Assembly (NCBI RefSeq): GCF_038070315.1
Contig: NZ_JBBPCC010000010.1
Location: 202,739 to 266,738, forward strand
Source: Paenibacillus_G filicis
GTDB taxonomy: Bacteria; Bacillota; Bacilli; Paenibacillales; NBRC-103111
Length of the DNA: 64,000 nucleotides
Reading direction: 5' to 3'
The stretch's first letter is position 1; each line of letters begins with the position of its first letter. Both the position numbers and the translations under genes were made by a program. Of this stretch, positions 25,591 through 34,486 are shown piece by piece. Under the pieces are notes generated by a model that was given only the letters and a program-made list of their open reading frames with translations, had not been told where the DNA came from and made no database searches.

Positions 25591-25747
25591 CGTTGTCTTC
25601 TCTCCCGTCCCTCTGTGTATAGTCTTCATTTAAACATATCCGGGACCAGGATATCAACCAGAATGTGGGTCAGGTACAGCCTGGGATTCGGTATCGGATT
25701 ATGGTTTAATAATAGGGAATACCTAAATTTTAGGATGGAAGGGTGCG

Positions 25748-27544
25748 GTGCGTCTTATGCAAAGTCCATTGCCACAAACATGGGATTTGGATACGTTCTT
25801 CCCGGGAGGCAGCCAATCGGCCGCTTTTCGCGAGTTTTTGAGCAAGCTGGAGGCAGACTTGAAGGAGCTCCATACTTTGCTGATTGGATTGGACGCTCCT
25901 CAGACGGCAGCCTCTGCGGATGAGCTGCTGCCCGTTATCGGGCTGCTGCAGACCGTACTGCTCGCTCTGCGCGAGGCAGGCTCGTTCACAGGCTGCCTGG
26001 CTGCGGAAAATCAGAATGACAAGGCCGCTGTGCTGCTAGCGGGGAAGGTGAAGGCGGTCGAAGCAGATTATGCGACGGCGCTTACGCTGTTCGATGATCT
26101 GCTGACGCGAGTTGGCAGCGAAGCTTGGGAGGCGCTGCTGGCGAAGCCGGAGGTTGCCGAGATCGTCTACCCGCTGCAGGAGCGTAAGGCGCTCGCAGCC
26201 GATAAGCTTCCGCCGGAACAGGAAGCGCTGATCAACGATCTGGCCGTTGACGGGTATCATGGCTGGGGCGAGCTGTACAATACGACGGTGAGCAAGTTCC
26301 GAATCCCCTATGAGGAAGGCGGAAAGGTCACGGAGCTATCCGCGGGCCAGGCAGCGAACCGGATGCACAGTCCAGACCGCAAGGTGCGGCAGGAGCTATT
26401 CCGTCTATGGGAGAACAAATGGGCGGAGCATGCCGATTATTGCGCTGACGCGCTGAACCATCTCGGCGGATTCCGGCTCAAGCTGTATGAGCGACGGGGC
26501 TGGGAGGGCATACATAAGGAACCGCTGGAGATCAACCGGATGTCGAAGGAAACCTTGGACGCAATGTGGAACGTCATCGAGGGCGGTAAGGAGATATTCC
26601 TGCACTATCTGGAACGCAAGGCCAAGCTGCTGGGCGTTCCCAAGCTGAGCTGGTACGATGTCGAGGCTCCCGTCGGCGAAGGAAGTCAGACCTTCAGTTA
26701 CGATGAGGGCGCGGCACTGATCGTGGAGCAATTCAGGAGGTTCAGCCCGAAGATGGCGGATTTTGCCGTCAAGGCGTTTGAGAGCCGGTGGATCGAGGCG
26801 GAGGACCGCGACGGCAAGCGGCCTGGCGGCTTCTGCACGTCTTTCCCGGTGAGCGAGCAGACGCGCATCTTCATGACCTATGGGGGAACGGCCTCCAACG
26901 TTGCGACCTTGGCGCATGAGCTCGGACACGGCTACCATCAGCATGTGATGAATGATTTGCCCGCGCTGGCCCAGGAATACGCGATGAACGTTGCGGAGAC
27001 CGCTTCGACCTTCGCCGAGATGGTTGTGGCTGACGCGGCGGTGAAAGCGGCGGAGACCGAAGCGGAGCGTCTTACGCTGCTGGAGGACAAAATTCAGCGT
27101 TCGGTCGCCTTCTACATGAACATTCACGCACGCTTCTTGTTCGAGACCGAATTCTATGAGGAGCGCCGTCAGGGACTGGTGAGCGTCGAGCGGCTCAACG
27201 AATTGATGGAAAGCGCGCAGAAGCGGGCGTTCCGCGATGCACTGGATGAGTATCATCCGCACTTCTGGGCATCCAAGCTGCACTTCTACATTACGGAGGT
27301 GCCGTTCTATAACTTCCCGTATACGTTCGGCTACATGTTCAGCACGGGCTTATACGCAGAGGCACTGCAGCGGGGCGAGGCATTCGAGGAGCAGTATATT
27401 GCGCTTCTGCGCGATACAGGACGCATGACGGTAGAGGAACTGGCCGAGAAGCATCTGGGCATTGACCTGAGCAAGCCGGACTTCTGGCAGCGGGCGCTGG
27501 ACCTGTCTGTAGCTGACGTTGAGGAATTTCTGCGGTTGACGTAA
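25748..27544 (+). CDS. M3-family oligoendopeptidase (PepF-like)
   Basis: A 598-residue cytosolic zinc peptidase that degrades short peptides. The active site LAHELGHGYHQHV (HExxH) is at about residue 396, with the third ligand Glu in the following NVAETASTFAE helix, and Y-containing HPHFWASKLHFYITEVPFYNFPY near the end, typical of oligoendopeptidase F. The GTG start at 25748 has GGAAGG close upstream; ATG 25757 is an alternative. It is transcribed alone and ends in a weak hairpin. Confidence 0.92.
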   Translation: MRLMQSPLPQTWDLDTFFPGGSQSAAFREFLSKLEADLKELHTLLIGLDAPQTAASADELLPVIGLLQTVLLALREAGSFTGCLAAENQNDKAAVLLAGKVKAVEADYATALTLFDDLLTRVGSEAWEALLAKPEVAEIVYPLQERKALAADKLPPEQEALINDLAVDGYHGWGELYNTTVSKFRIPYEEGGKVTELSAGQAANRMHSPDRKVRQELFRLWENKWAEHADYCADALNHLGGFRLKLYERRGWEGIHKEPLEINRMSKETLDAMWNVIEGGKEIFLHYLERKAKLLGVPKLSWYDVEAPVGEGSQTFSYDEGAALIVEQFRRFSPKMADFAVKAFESRWIEAEDRDGKRPGGFCTSFPVSEQTRIFMTYGGTASNVATLAHELGHGYHQHVMNDLPALAQEYAMNVAETASTFAEMVVADAAVKAAETEAERLTLLEDKIQRSVAFYMNIHARFLFETEFYEERRQGLVSVERLNELMESAQKRAFRDALDEYHPHFWASKLHFYITEVPFYNFPYTFGYMFSTGLYAEALQRGEAFEEQYIALLRDTGRMTVEELAEKHLGIDLSKPDFWQRALDLSVADVEEFLRLT

Positions 27545-27568
27545 TCGCAAAGGCATAGCCAAGAAAAA

Positions 27569-27620
27569 AGGCTTCTTCTGGACAACGTGGCGTGGTAGTC
27601 ACGTATGCCGGAGGGAGCCT
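27569..27620 (+). terminator. Possible terminator between converging pepF-like and MCP genes
   Basis: AGGCTTCTTCTGG can pair with CCGGAGGGAGCCT using four G-T wobbles on the plus strand, followed by CTTTGG. The T-run is poor, so termination is uncertain. Confidence 0.4.
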
Positions 27621-27672
27621 CTTTGGATTGGTGCGGTTTACTATGCGTCCAGGAGCACCTGCCTGGCAAGAG

Positions 27673-28932
27673 CTACAGCTTGAAAATATTCATCGTCTGC
27701 TGAAGCTGAGTGACGAGCCGCGTCATCGTCTCCGATTGCGAGACGATGGCTTGTACGGCCGCGATCTGCTCGCCCATCGAGGCGGATACTTCCTGCGTGC
27801 CTGCGGCAGACTCCTCGGTAATGGCGGAGATATTTTCCATCGTAGCGGCGATCTGCTGGGCGCTGGTCAACATATGCTCGCTTTCCTTGACGAACGTGGA
27901 AATTTGCTCGGAGATGAAGGACACGCTGCTGACAATTTCAGCGAAGACGGTCTCCGTCTCCGTGATGAGCCGGGTCTGTTCATGAACGACCTTCTCGTTC
28001 TCGGCCATGGATGCAAGAGCTTCCTTGATGCCTTGCTCAATGTCACGGACCAGACCGAATACCTCCTTGGTGGACGTTGTCGACTCCTCGGCGAGCTTGC
28101 GGACTTCCTGGGCTACGACGGCAAACCCCTTGCCGTGCTCACCTGCGCGGGCAGCCTCGATGGAGGCGTTGAGCGATAGCAGGTTGGTCTGCTCGGCGAT
28201 CTCGGAGATCGAGCGAGTCATGGTCGAAATGCCGCCCGCCAGCTCCGCCAGGGAATGGATCGTCTGCGACACGTTGGCGGTAGCGACAACGTTCTTGCGG
28301 ACACCGTCGCTCTGGGTCTCAACCGACTGTAGGCCTTTATTGACAAGCGCCAGCATGTGGTCGGATCGGGAGCTCATCTCGCGGGTGGAGTCCGCGTAGG
28401 TGGAGACTTTAAACTCAATATCCTTGGTGGCGGCCGATACGCTGCTGATTTCCTCGGAAATCTGGTGGGCTCCAGCGGCCAGCTCATTGGCTGCGGTGGC
28501 CGCATCCTCCAGCACCGCCTTCATGCTCTCATTCTTATAGTAAATATCACGGCTGGAATCGGAAACCTGTCGGGAAGCCTTCCCCGTATCCGTCAAAATC
28601 TCACGCAGCTTCTCCGTCATCCGATTGAAGGAATGGGCCAATTCTCCCAGAGCGTCATCGGAACGAACGGAAATTTGCGCGGTAAAGTCGCCTTTCGAAA
28701 TGCTGAGGGCGGCCCTGGACACATCGCTAATGGGTTGTGTAAGCGCTCTCTCTAAAAAATTTACAAAGGGGAAGCTTAGGCCGATCATGGCCACGAGAAA
28801 CCCGATTCCCAGCAGCATACCGGAATCGGCGCGCAGGATAAAGATCAGCATGGCAAGGGAGTAGAGCAAGACGATCGCGTAGCAGCCGATCTGAAGCTTC
28901 GTTTTAAACGATAATCCGGAAAACCAGTTCAT
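27673..28932 (-). CDS. Methyl-accepting chemotaxis protein without extracellular sensor domain
   Basis: A 419-residue transducer. Two membrane segments (about residues 12-32 and 38-55) are separated by only a few residues, so there is no ligand-binding domain outside. A HAMP segment (QPISDVSRAALSISKGDF) follows, then a long signalling coiled coil whose tip holds the canonical EIAEQTNLLSLNASIEAARA and GKGFAVVAQEVRKLAEEST. I chose ATG 28932, ten bases after AAGGGG. The protein probably reports an internal or membrane state, or relays a partner protein. No che genes are nearby. Confidence 0.92.
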   Translation of the reverse strand: MNWFSGLSFKTKLQIGCYAIVLLYSLAMLIFILRADSGMLLGIGFLVAMIGLSFPFVNFLERALTQPISDVSRAALSISKGDFTAQISVRSDDALGELAHSFNRMTEKLREILTDTGKASRQVSDSSRDIYYKNESMKAVLEDAATAANELAAGAHQISEEISSVSAATKDIEFKVSTYADSTREMSSRSDHMLALVNKGLQSVETQSDGVRKNVVATANVSQTIHSLAELAGGISTMTRSISEIAEQTNLLSLNASIEAARAGEHGKGFAVVAQEVRKLAEESTTSTKEVFGLVRDIEQGIKEALASMAENEKVVHEQTRLITETETVFAEIVSSVSFISEQISTFVKESEHMLTSAQQIAATMENISAITEESAAGTQEVSASMGEQIAAVQAIVSQSETMTRLVTQLQQTMNIFKL

Positions 28933-29095
28933 ACCCAAACGACCCCTTCAAAGGTAATATAGGATTAACGTCTCACGAGAGGATCCCAACCCTATGGGTA
29001 ATTATACCACCCCATGGAAGTTTTGGTCTATACAATTCGGACAAATCAATAGGTCTTAACAAGTTAAATTTTTTAGCGAAAATAGTTAATTTTTG

Positions 29096-29124
29096 TTGAT
29101 AAATGGGTATTGTTGCCCTATAAT
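29096..29124 (+). promoter_or_regulatory. Sigma-A promoter of the 127-residue unknown gene
   Basis: TTGATA and TATAAT are separated by exactly 17 bases and lie about 60 bases before the gene at 29184. This is among the best promoters in the window. Confidence 0.85.
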
Positions 29125-29183
29125 AGGTCTACAGGCCTGTTATACAATATATTCCATATTATTTAAATGAAAGGAGCTGTAAT

Positions 29184-29567
29184 ATGATTCTGGAACAACT
29201 TCCGTTGGCCAGACAATTGGATCTTGTTTTCCGCGAGTTGAAGGAGGAGCTTACTTCCCTGACTTCCGGCACCGTTTTCGTTCAAATCCGCAATAACATG
29301 GTAGGCAAATTTGGTATTCGTGCTTTTCCGCTGGAGAGTAAGGGAACGGAGGTCAAGAAGGCCGATCGCGGCTTGTCGGAAAGCCATCAATTGTCGTTCC
29401 GTCAGACCGCACTCGAATCCCTGAAGCTTAAGAAGTGGTCGCATGGGGAAATTCAGTTTGAATTCGCGATGCGCCAGAATCTGTTATGCACATCGGTTAC
29501 CTTTGAATCCAACTATAATATGGCTAACCTGCTTGGCTCTTCTAGAAATAAAGGTCATGAATTTTAG
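29184..29567 (+). CDS. Hypothetical 127-residue protein
   Basis: A well-supported gene: strong promoter, AAAGGAG before the ATG, and a terminator after the stop. The protein is hydrophilic, without signal peptide or membrane segment, and contains VFVQIRNNMVGKFGIRAFPL and a C-terminal FESNYNMANLL. I do not recognise a family. Placement between the chemotaxis gene and the metal ATPase gives no functional hint. The high-quality transcription signals suggest an abundant protein. Confidence 0.75.
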   Translation: MILEQLPLARQLDLVFRELKEELTSLTSGTVFVQIRNNMVGKFGIRAFPLESKGTEVKKADRGLSESHQLSFRQTALESLKLKKWSHGEIQFEFAMRQNLLCTSVTFESNYNMANLLGSSRNKGHEF

Positions 29568-29623
29568 TACCCCGTATTCAGCAATTATATGTTATATAGA
29601 TCATACATCCTAAGCATGATAAG

Positions 29624-29651
29624 AAGGCCCTGATGTTTCGGGGCCTTTTTT
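29624..29651 (+). terminator. Terminator after the 127-residue unknown gene
   Basis: AAGGCCC pairs with GGGCCTT, followed by TTTTT. It lies about 57 bases after the stop. Confidence 0.85.
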
Positions 29652-29693
29652 GGCATGCTTTGAGTTATTCCGCAAAAAGGGCTCGCACGAGGA

Positions 29694-29754
29694 TTGACTG
29701 GAGCTGAGGGTCAGGATTATAATGGGTTCATAACATATGAACGTATACTCATAT
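29694..29754 (+). promoter_or_regulatory. Promoter with ArsR/SmtB-like operator for the metal ATPase
   Basis: TTGACT (29694) and TATAAT (29718) are 18 bases apart. Just downstream, ATATGA (29735-29740) and TCATAT (29749-29754) form an interrupted palindrome, ATATGA-N8-TCATAT, like the sites of CadC/CzrA/SmtB repressors. A repressor there would block transcription until metal binds. No such regulator gene is adjacent. Confidence 0.65.
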
Positions 29755-29779
29755 ATTTGTTTTTTGAGGAGTGACTGTT

Positions 29780-32185
29780 ATGGAATCAGCGAATGAAACC
29801 GTGAAGCGCGAGCTGCTGCTCGAGGGGTTGGATTGCACCAATTGCGCGGCAAAAATTGAAAAAGGCGTCGGCAAAATTGACGGAATCGCCTCATGTACGG
29901 TCAATTTTGTAACCCAAACCTTAACCGTTCAGGCGGATATAGCCAGGGAAGAGGAACTGGTATCGCAAGCTGTGAAAACGGTGACCCAGCTAGAGCCTCA
30001 TGTCCGCGCTAAAGTCAAGGCGCGCCGGATCGCGGCCAGCCCTGTCGCCGCAGCAGCGGAGAAGGAGCTTGGCTCCGCTTCGACAGAAGAGAAGACTGCG
30101 GGCGCTGCTTGCTGCGGCGGGCATTCTCACGATCACGCCGATCACAATCCGGGTCATTCGCATGCTCACGACCACGGTCATGCGCACGGAGGACATGTTC
30201 ATGAAGAAGCACATCCTCATCAGCACGGCCGGGAGCATAGCGGCCACAGGCATGATCACGGTCATGCCGCTGCGTCGGAGGACGAGGCTCACGCAGAGGG
30301 GCATGAGGGACATTCGCATGATCACGGTCAAGGAAGGACGACGAAGCTTGTCATGAGGCTGGCGGCTGGCGCTGCACTCAGCGCAGCCGGCTACTGGCTG
30401 GGTCTGCCCGGCTGGGCGGAGCTGATGCTGTTCTTGGCAGCCTATCTTGTCATCGGCGGGGATGTGGTGCTGCAGGCCGTCAAAAATATTGGACGCGGGC
30501 AAGTATTCGACGAATACTTCCTGATGTCAGTCGCTACGGTGGGAGCCTTCGCCATCGGAGAGTATCCGGAAGGTGTCGCGGTTATGTTTTTCTATCAGGT
30601 CGGGGAGCTGTTCCAAGGCATCGCCGTCAACCGCTCCAGAAAGTCCATCAGCTCTCTGATGGATATCCGGCCGGACTACGCTAACCTGCAGGCCGGAGAC
30701 GGCATTCGCCGCGTAGCGCCTGAGGAGGTGGCGATCGGCGACCTGATTATCGTGAAGCCGGGTGAGAAGGTGCCCTTGGACGGTAAGGTCGTCAGCGGCC
30801 GTTCCGCGGTGGATACCTCGGCCCTGACCGGCGAATCCCTGCCCCGCGAGGTCGAACCGGGCAGCGGCGTTCTGAGCGGATTTATGAACAAAAACGGCGT
30901 GTTGACCGTGGAAGTTACCAAGGAGTTCGGTGAATCGACCGTATCGAAGATTTTGGAGCTGGTCGAGCATGCAAGCAGCAAGAAAGCACCGACGGAGAAG
31001 TTTGTCACCAAGTTCGCCCGTTATTATACCCCTGTTGTCGTCATTGTCGCGCTGCTGCTGGCCGTGGTGCCCCCGCTGGTCATCAGTGGAGCTACATTCT
31101 CGGAGTGGATCTACCGCGCGTTGGTGTTCCTGGTCATCTCTTGCCCGTGCGCGCTGGTCATCTCGATTCCGCTAGGCTTCTTCGGCGGCATAGGCGCTGC
31201 CTCCCGGGCAGGCATTCTGGTCAAAGGCAGCAATTATCTGGAAGCTCTGAATGATGTTCAATACGTCGTCTTCGACAAAACAGGAACCCTGACGAAAGGC
31301 GCCTTTGCCGTCACAGGCATCTACCCGGAAGGTCAGCGCTCCAAGGAGGAGCTGCTTCGAAACGCGGCTTACGCGGAGCTGCATTCCAATCACCCGATAG
31401 CGGAATCGGTGCGGGCCGCCTACGGCAAGCCTATCGATGAGAGCCGGCTGGAGGATTACAACGAAATCTCCGGCCACGGCGTCGAGGTGCGGTTTGACGG
31501 TCAATCCGTGCTGGCGGGCAACGCCAGACTGATGGAGAGGGAAGGGCTAACGTTCGCAGCGCCTCCAGAGGCCGGAACGATCATTCACATGGCGATCGGC
31601 GGCAGCTACGCGGGATATCTGGTCATTTCCGACGAGGTTAAGGACGATGCGGCCGAAGCGATCCGCCAGCTGAAGCAGCTTGGCATCAAGCGGACTGTCA
31701 TGCTGACCGGCGATGCCCGAGCAGTCGCAGAGTCCGTAGGCCGGCAGCTTGGCGTCGACGAGGTGCATGCGGAGCTGCTGCCCCAGCATAAGGTCGAGCA
31801 GCTGGAACGGCTGGAGCAGCAGAAGTCAGCGAAGGAAAAGACGATATTTGTCGGAGACGGTATCAATGATACGCCGGTACTGGCCCGCGCCGATGTCGGG
31901 ATCGCGATGGGTGGACTGGGGTCGGATGCTGCGATCGAAGCGGCGGATATCGTGATTATGACCGATGAGCCGTCCAAGATTGCGACAGCCATTCACATCG
32001 CCAAACAGACGCGCCGCATCGTCTGGCAAAATATCGGGTTTGCCCTCGGGGTCAAAGCATTGTTCCTGTTGCTGGGAGCCTTCGGCATTGCAACCATGTG
32101 GGAAGCTGTATTCTCAGATGTCGGGGTAACCCTGCTGGCTGTATTGAACGCGATGCGCGTGCTGCGTCTGCGTGACTACGCCTGA
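29780..32185 (+). CDS. zntA: Heavy-metal-exporting P1B-type ATPase (Zn/Cd/Pb type)
   Basis: An 801-residue membrane pump. An N-terminal heavy-metal-associated domain carries GLDCTNC (about residues 14-20). A His-rich stretch of roughly 70 residues follows (about 110-185). The transport helix has VISCPCALVIS (CPC), the catalytic Asp is in DKTGTLTKG, and the ATP-binding HP motif is SNHPIAES with GDGINDTPVL near the end. CPC with the single CxxC domain fits Zn, Cd or Pb export; metal preference cannot be proved here. I chose ATG 29780, eight bases after GAGGAG. Its ArsR-like operator suggests metal induction. Confidence 0.92.
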   Translation: MESANETVKRELLLEGLDCTNCAAKIEKGVGKIDGIASCTVNFVTQTLTVQADIAREEELVSQAVKTVTQLEPHVRAKVKARRIAASPVAAAAEKELGSASTEEKTAGAACCGGHSHDHADHNPGHSHAHDHGHAHGGHVHEEAHPHQHGREHSGHRHDHGHAAASEDEAHAEGHEGHSHDHGQGRTTKLVMRLAAGAALSAAGYWLGLPGWAELMLFLAAYLVIGGDVVLQAVKNIGRGQVFDEYFLMSVATVGAFAIGEYPEGVAVMFFYQVGELFQGIAVNRSRKSISSLMDIRPDYANLQAGDGIRRVAPEEVAIGDLIIVKPGEKVPLDGKVVSGRSAVDTSALTGESLPREVEPGSGVLSGFMNKNGVLTVEVTKEFGESTVSKILELVEHASSKKAPTEKFVTKFARYYTPVVVIVALLLAVVPPLVISGATFSEWIYRALVFLVISCPCALVISIPLGFFGGIGAASRAGILVKGSNYLEALNDVQYVVFDKTGTLTKGAFAVTGIYPEGQRSKEELLRNAAYAELHSNHPIAESVRAAYGKPIDESRLEDYNEISGHGVEVRFDGQSVLAGNARLMEREGLTFAAPPEAGTIIHMAIGGSYAGYLVISDEVKDDAAEAIRQLKQLGIKRTVMLTGDARAVAESVGRQLGVDEVHAELLPQHKVEQLERLEQQKSAKEKTIFVGDGINDTPVLARADVGIAMGGLGSDAAIEAADIVIMTDEPSKIATAIHIAKQTRRIVWQNIGFALGVKALFLLLGAFGIATMWEAVFSDVGVTLLAVLNAMRVLRLRDYA

Positions 32186-32202
32186 TTAAGAAGAACGAAG
32201 AG

Positions 32203-32226
32203 CCTGCCGGTCAACGGCAGGTTTTT
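32203..32226 (+). terminator. Terminator after the metal ATPase gene
   Basis: CCTGCCG pairs with CGGCAGG around a 5-base loop, followed by TTTTT, 17 bases after the stop. Confidence 0.88.
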
Positions 32227-32325
32227 CGTGTTTATGGCATGGACGATGAGGCGATTGGAAGCAGGCTTCACAGAAAAAGGGACACGACTCCCGACATTAT
32301 CGGACAGTAGGGGGAGGATTAGGGG

Positions 32326-32373
32326 TTGACAGGAGAGACCCCCCTGTTATACTGAAAGTGATAATCATTATCA
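32326..32373 (+). promoter_or_regulatory. Fur-box promoter of the siderophore import operon
   Basis: TTGACA (32326) and TATACT (32348) are 16 bases apart. Immediately downstream, TGATAATCATTATCA (32359-32373) is a perfect 7-1-7 Fur box. Iron-loaded Fur bound there would block RNA polymerase, so the operon should be induced by iron starvation. Confidence 0.92.
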
Positions 32374-32402
32374 ATAAAATACATATAGACGGGGTGCTTA
32401 TC

Positions 32403-33419
32403 ATGTTGTCCGGCAAATCAAGAAAGTTGTTATCTCTGCTTGCGTTAAGTTTGGCTCTTACGGTCAGTGCATGCGGAGGCGGGGGAAATCAGGCAAAGGA
32501 AGCGGCGAAGCCCGCTGAACCAGCTTCCACATCTTCTGCAGCGCAGACCGCGAATCCGGCTCCGGCGGCGGCCGAGACGAAAAAAATCACTCACGCGCTC
32601 GGAGAGACAGAGGTACCCGCGCAGGTAAGCCGGGTCGTATCGCTGACTCCACATTTCGCCGATCACCTGGTATCGCTGGGCATTACGCCTGTCGGCTCAG
32701 TCGTACGCGAGGGCGGAGATTTTGAACCGTATCTGGCAGCTCAACTGAAGGGGACGGATTCCGTAGGCCAGTCATCGGCACCGAGTCTGGAGAAGCTGGT
32801 GACGCTGAAGCCCGACCTGATCCTGGCGGTGGAGAAGGATCACTCCAAAGTGTATGAGACTTTGAAGAAAACGGCTCCTACGCTCGTATACACAGATAAG
32901 GAAATGGAGCAGGACTGGGCCAGCGTGTTCCTGAAGGTAGCGGAAGCCGTAGGCAAGGAAGCGGAAGGGAGGCAGAAGCTGCAAGCGTTCGGAGATAAAA
33001 CGAAGGCTCTTCAGGGGAAGCTTGCTGCCAAGCTGGGCAATCAGACCGTCGTATTCTTCAAGGTCACGGACAAGGATACGCGCATCCTGAGCAAAAACAG
33101 CCCGCTCGGAAAAATCGCTTACGAGCAGCTTGGCCTGAAGGCGCCTCAGGGCATGCCTGACGGAGAAGGCGAGATCAAGATCGCCATCGAGAAGCTGCCT
33201 GAGCTGAACCCGGATTATATCTTCGTGATGGATACGAACGTGCCGGATTATGCCGCCAAGCTGAATGAAGCGATGCAGACGCCGCTGTGGCAGAGCCTCA
33301 ATGCCTTGAAGAACAAGCATGTGTACATGGTGCCGCTCCGTGCAACGAAAACCGGCTTTGGACTTATGATGCACAATCAGTTCGTCGACGAAGTACAGAA
33401 GGCGCTGCTCGGATCATGA
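32403..33419 (+). CDS. Iron-siderophore ABC transporter substrate-binding lipoprotein
   Basis: A 338-residue lipoprotein: signal peptide ending at the lipobox TVSAC, a Pro/Ala/Ser linker (about residues 25-60), then the two-lobed FecB/BtuF-type fold with VVSLTPHFADHLVSLGITPVG, LEKLVTLKPDLIL and LNPDYIFVMD. I chose ATG 32403 (GGGG upstream), because residues before it are not signal-peptide-like. It is controlled by the adjacent Fur box and is coupled to the permease by an ATGA overlap. The siderophore is unknown; the fold also occurs in heme and cobalamin carriers. Confidence 0.92.
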   Translation: MLSGKSRKLLSLLALSLALTVSACGGGGNQAKEAAKPAEPASTSSAAQTANPAPAAAETKKITHALGETEVPAQVSRVVSLTPHFADHLVSLGITPVGSVVREGGDFEPYLAAQLKGTDSVGQSSAPSLEKLVTLKPDLILAVEKDHSKVYETLKKTAPTLVYTDKEMEQDWASVFLKVAEAVGKEAEGRQKLQAFGDKTKALQGKLAAKLGNQTVVFFKVTDKDTRILSKNSPLGKIAYEQLGLKAPQGMPDGEGEIKIAIEKLPELNPDYIFVMDTNVPDYAAKLNEAMQTPLWQSLNALKNKHVYMVPLRATKTGFGLMMHNQFVDEVQKALLGS

Positions 33420-34486
33420 GTTCCCGGCCGTCTATCGCACGACGGCCTGACTGCCTTCCCGGGGCGATGAATCAGAAGAGAAGGCTGTCGCCTTCTTTTC
33501 TGATTTTTCTCGTTTCGGCGGGTATTCTGGCCGGGCTGCTTATCTCGGTGACGACAGGAGCCGCTTCGATTTCTCCGACCACGGTGAAGGAAGCCTTCCT
33601 GCATTATGACCGGACTTCGGTGCAGCATTACACAGTGATGTCCGTCCGGCTGCCCCGTGCGGTCATTGCCGTCCTCATCGGCGCAGGCCTCGCCGTATCG
33701 GGAGCGATTATGCAGGGGATGACGCGCAATCCGCTGGCCAGCCCGAGCATTATGGGCGTATCGGCAGGCTCCGGTTTTGCTGTCGTAGGCGCCTTTATCT
33801 TCTTTCCAGCGCTGTCTTACCAGGCGATGATCCTCGTATCGATGGCCGGTGCAGCGCTCGGGACGATGCTGGTCTTCGGCGCGGGAACTGCGGCCTCGTA
33901 TATCGGCTCGGCATCCCATACGCATGTACGGCTTGCCCTGGCCGGGGCAGCGGTCAGCGCCATGCTGGGCGCGGTGTCCGAGGGGATGCAAATTTACTAC
34001 GGCATCGCCCAGGACATCATGTTCTGGTATGCGGCGGGCATCTCCGGCGTGAAGTGGGTGCATGTACAGACGATGCTGCCTTGGGCGGCGGCGGGTCTGA
34101 CCGCCGGAATGCTGCTTGCCCGCAGCATCACGCTGCTGGGCCTGGGCGAGGATTCCGCAGCGGGACTCGGGCTGCGGGTAGGCCGGGTCAAGCTGGCCGG
34201 AGCGCTGACTGTGTTCGTGCTGACCGGCTCGGCGGTAGCCGTAGCGGGGCCGATCGGCTTTATCGGGCTGATGATTCCGCATCTGACCCGCTTTCTCATC
34301 GGGGTCGATTACCGCTGGGTGATCCCCTGTTCGGCTCTGCTCGGCGGCTTCCTGCTGCTGGCGGCGGATACGGCCGCCCGGCTGGTGAATCCTCCCCAGG
34401 AGACGCCGGTCGGTATATTGACCGCGCTGCTGGGCATTCCTTTTTTCCTGTATCTCGCCCGTAAGGAAGGGAAGGGGGCCGTATGA
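33416..34486 (+). CDS. FecCD-family iron-siderophore permease, first subunit
   Basis: A 356-residue polytopic permease with the FecCD signatures RLPRAVIAVLIGAGLAVSGA and MTRNPLASPSIMGVSAGSGF, and GPIGFIGLMIPHLTR, which contacts the ATPase. The ATG overlaps the upstream stop (ATGA); an internal ATG at 33467 is an alternative. Together with the next gene it forms the membrane channel of the importer. Confidence 0.92.
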   Translation: MSSRPSIARRPDCLPGAMNQKRRLSPSFLIFLVSAGILAGLLISVTTGAASISPTTVKEAFLHYDRTSVQHYTVMSVRLPRAVIAVLIGAGLAVSGAIMQGMTRNPLASPSIMGVSAGSGFAVVGAFIFFPALSYQAMILVSMAGAALGTMLVFGAGTAASYIGSASHTHVRLALAGAAVSAMLGAVSEGMQIYYGIAQDIMFWYAAGISGVKWVHVQTMLPWAAAGLTAGMLLARSITLLGLGEDSAAGLGLRVGRVKLAGALTVFVLTGSAVAVAGPIGFIGLMIPHLTRFLIGVDYRWVIPCSALLGGFLLLAADTAARLVNPPQETPVGILTALLGIPFFLYLARKEGKGAV

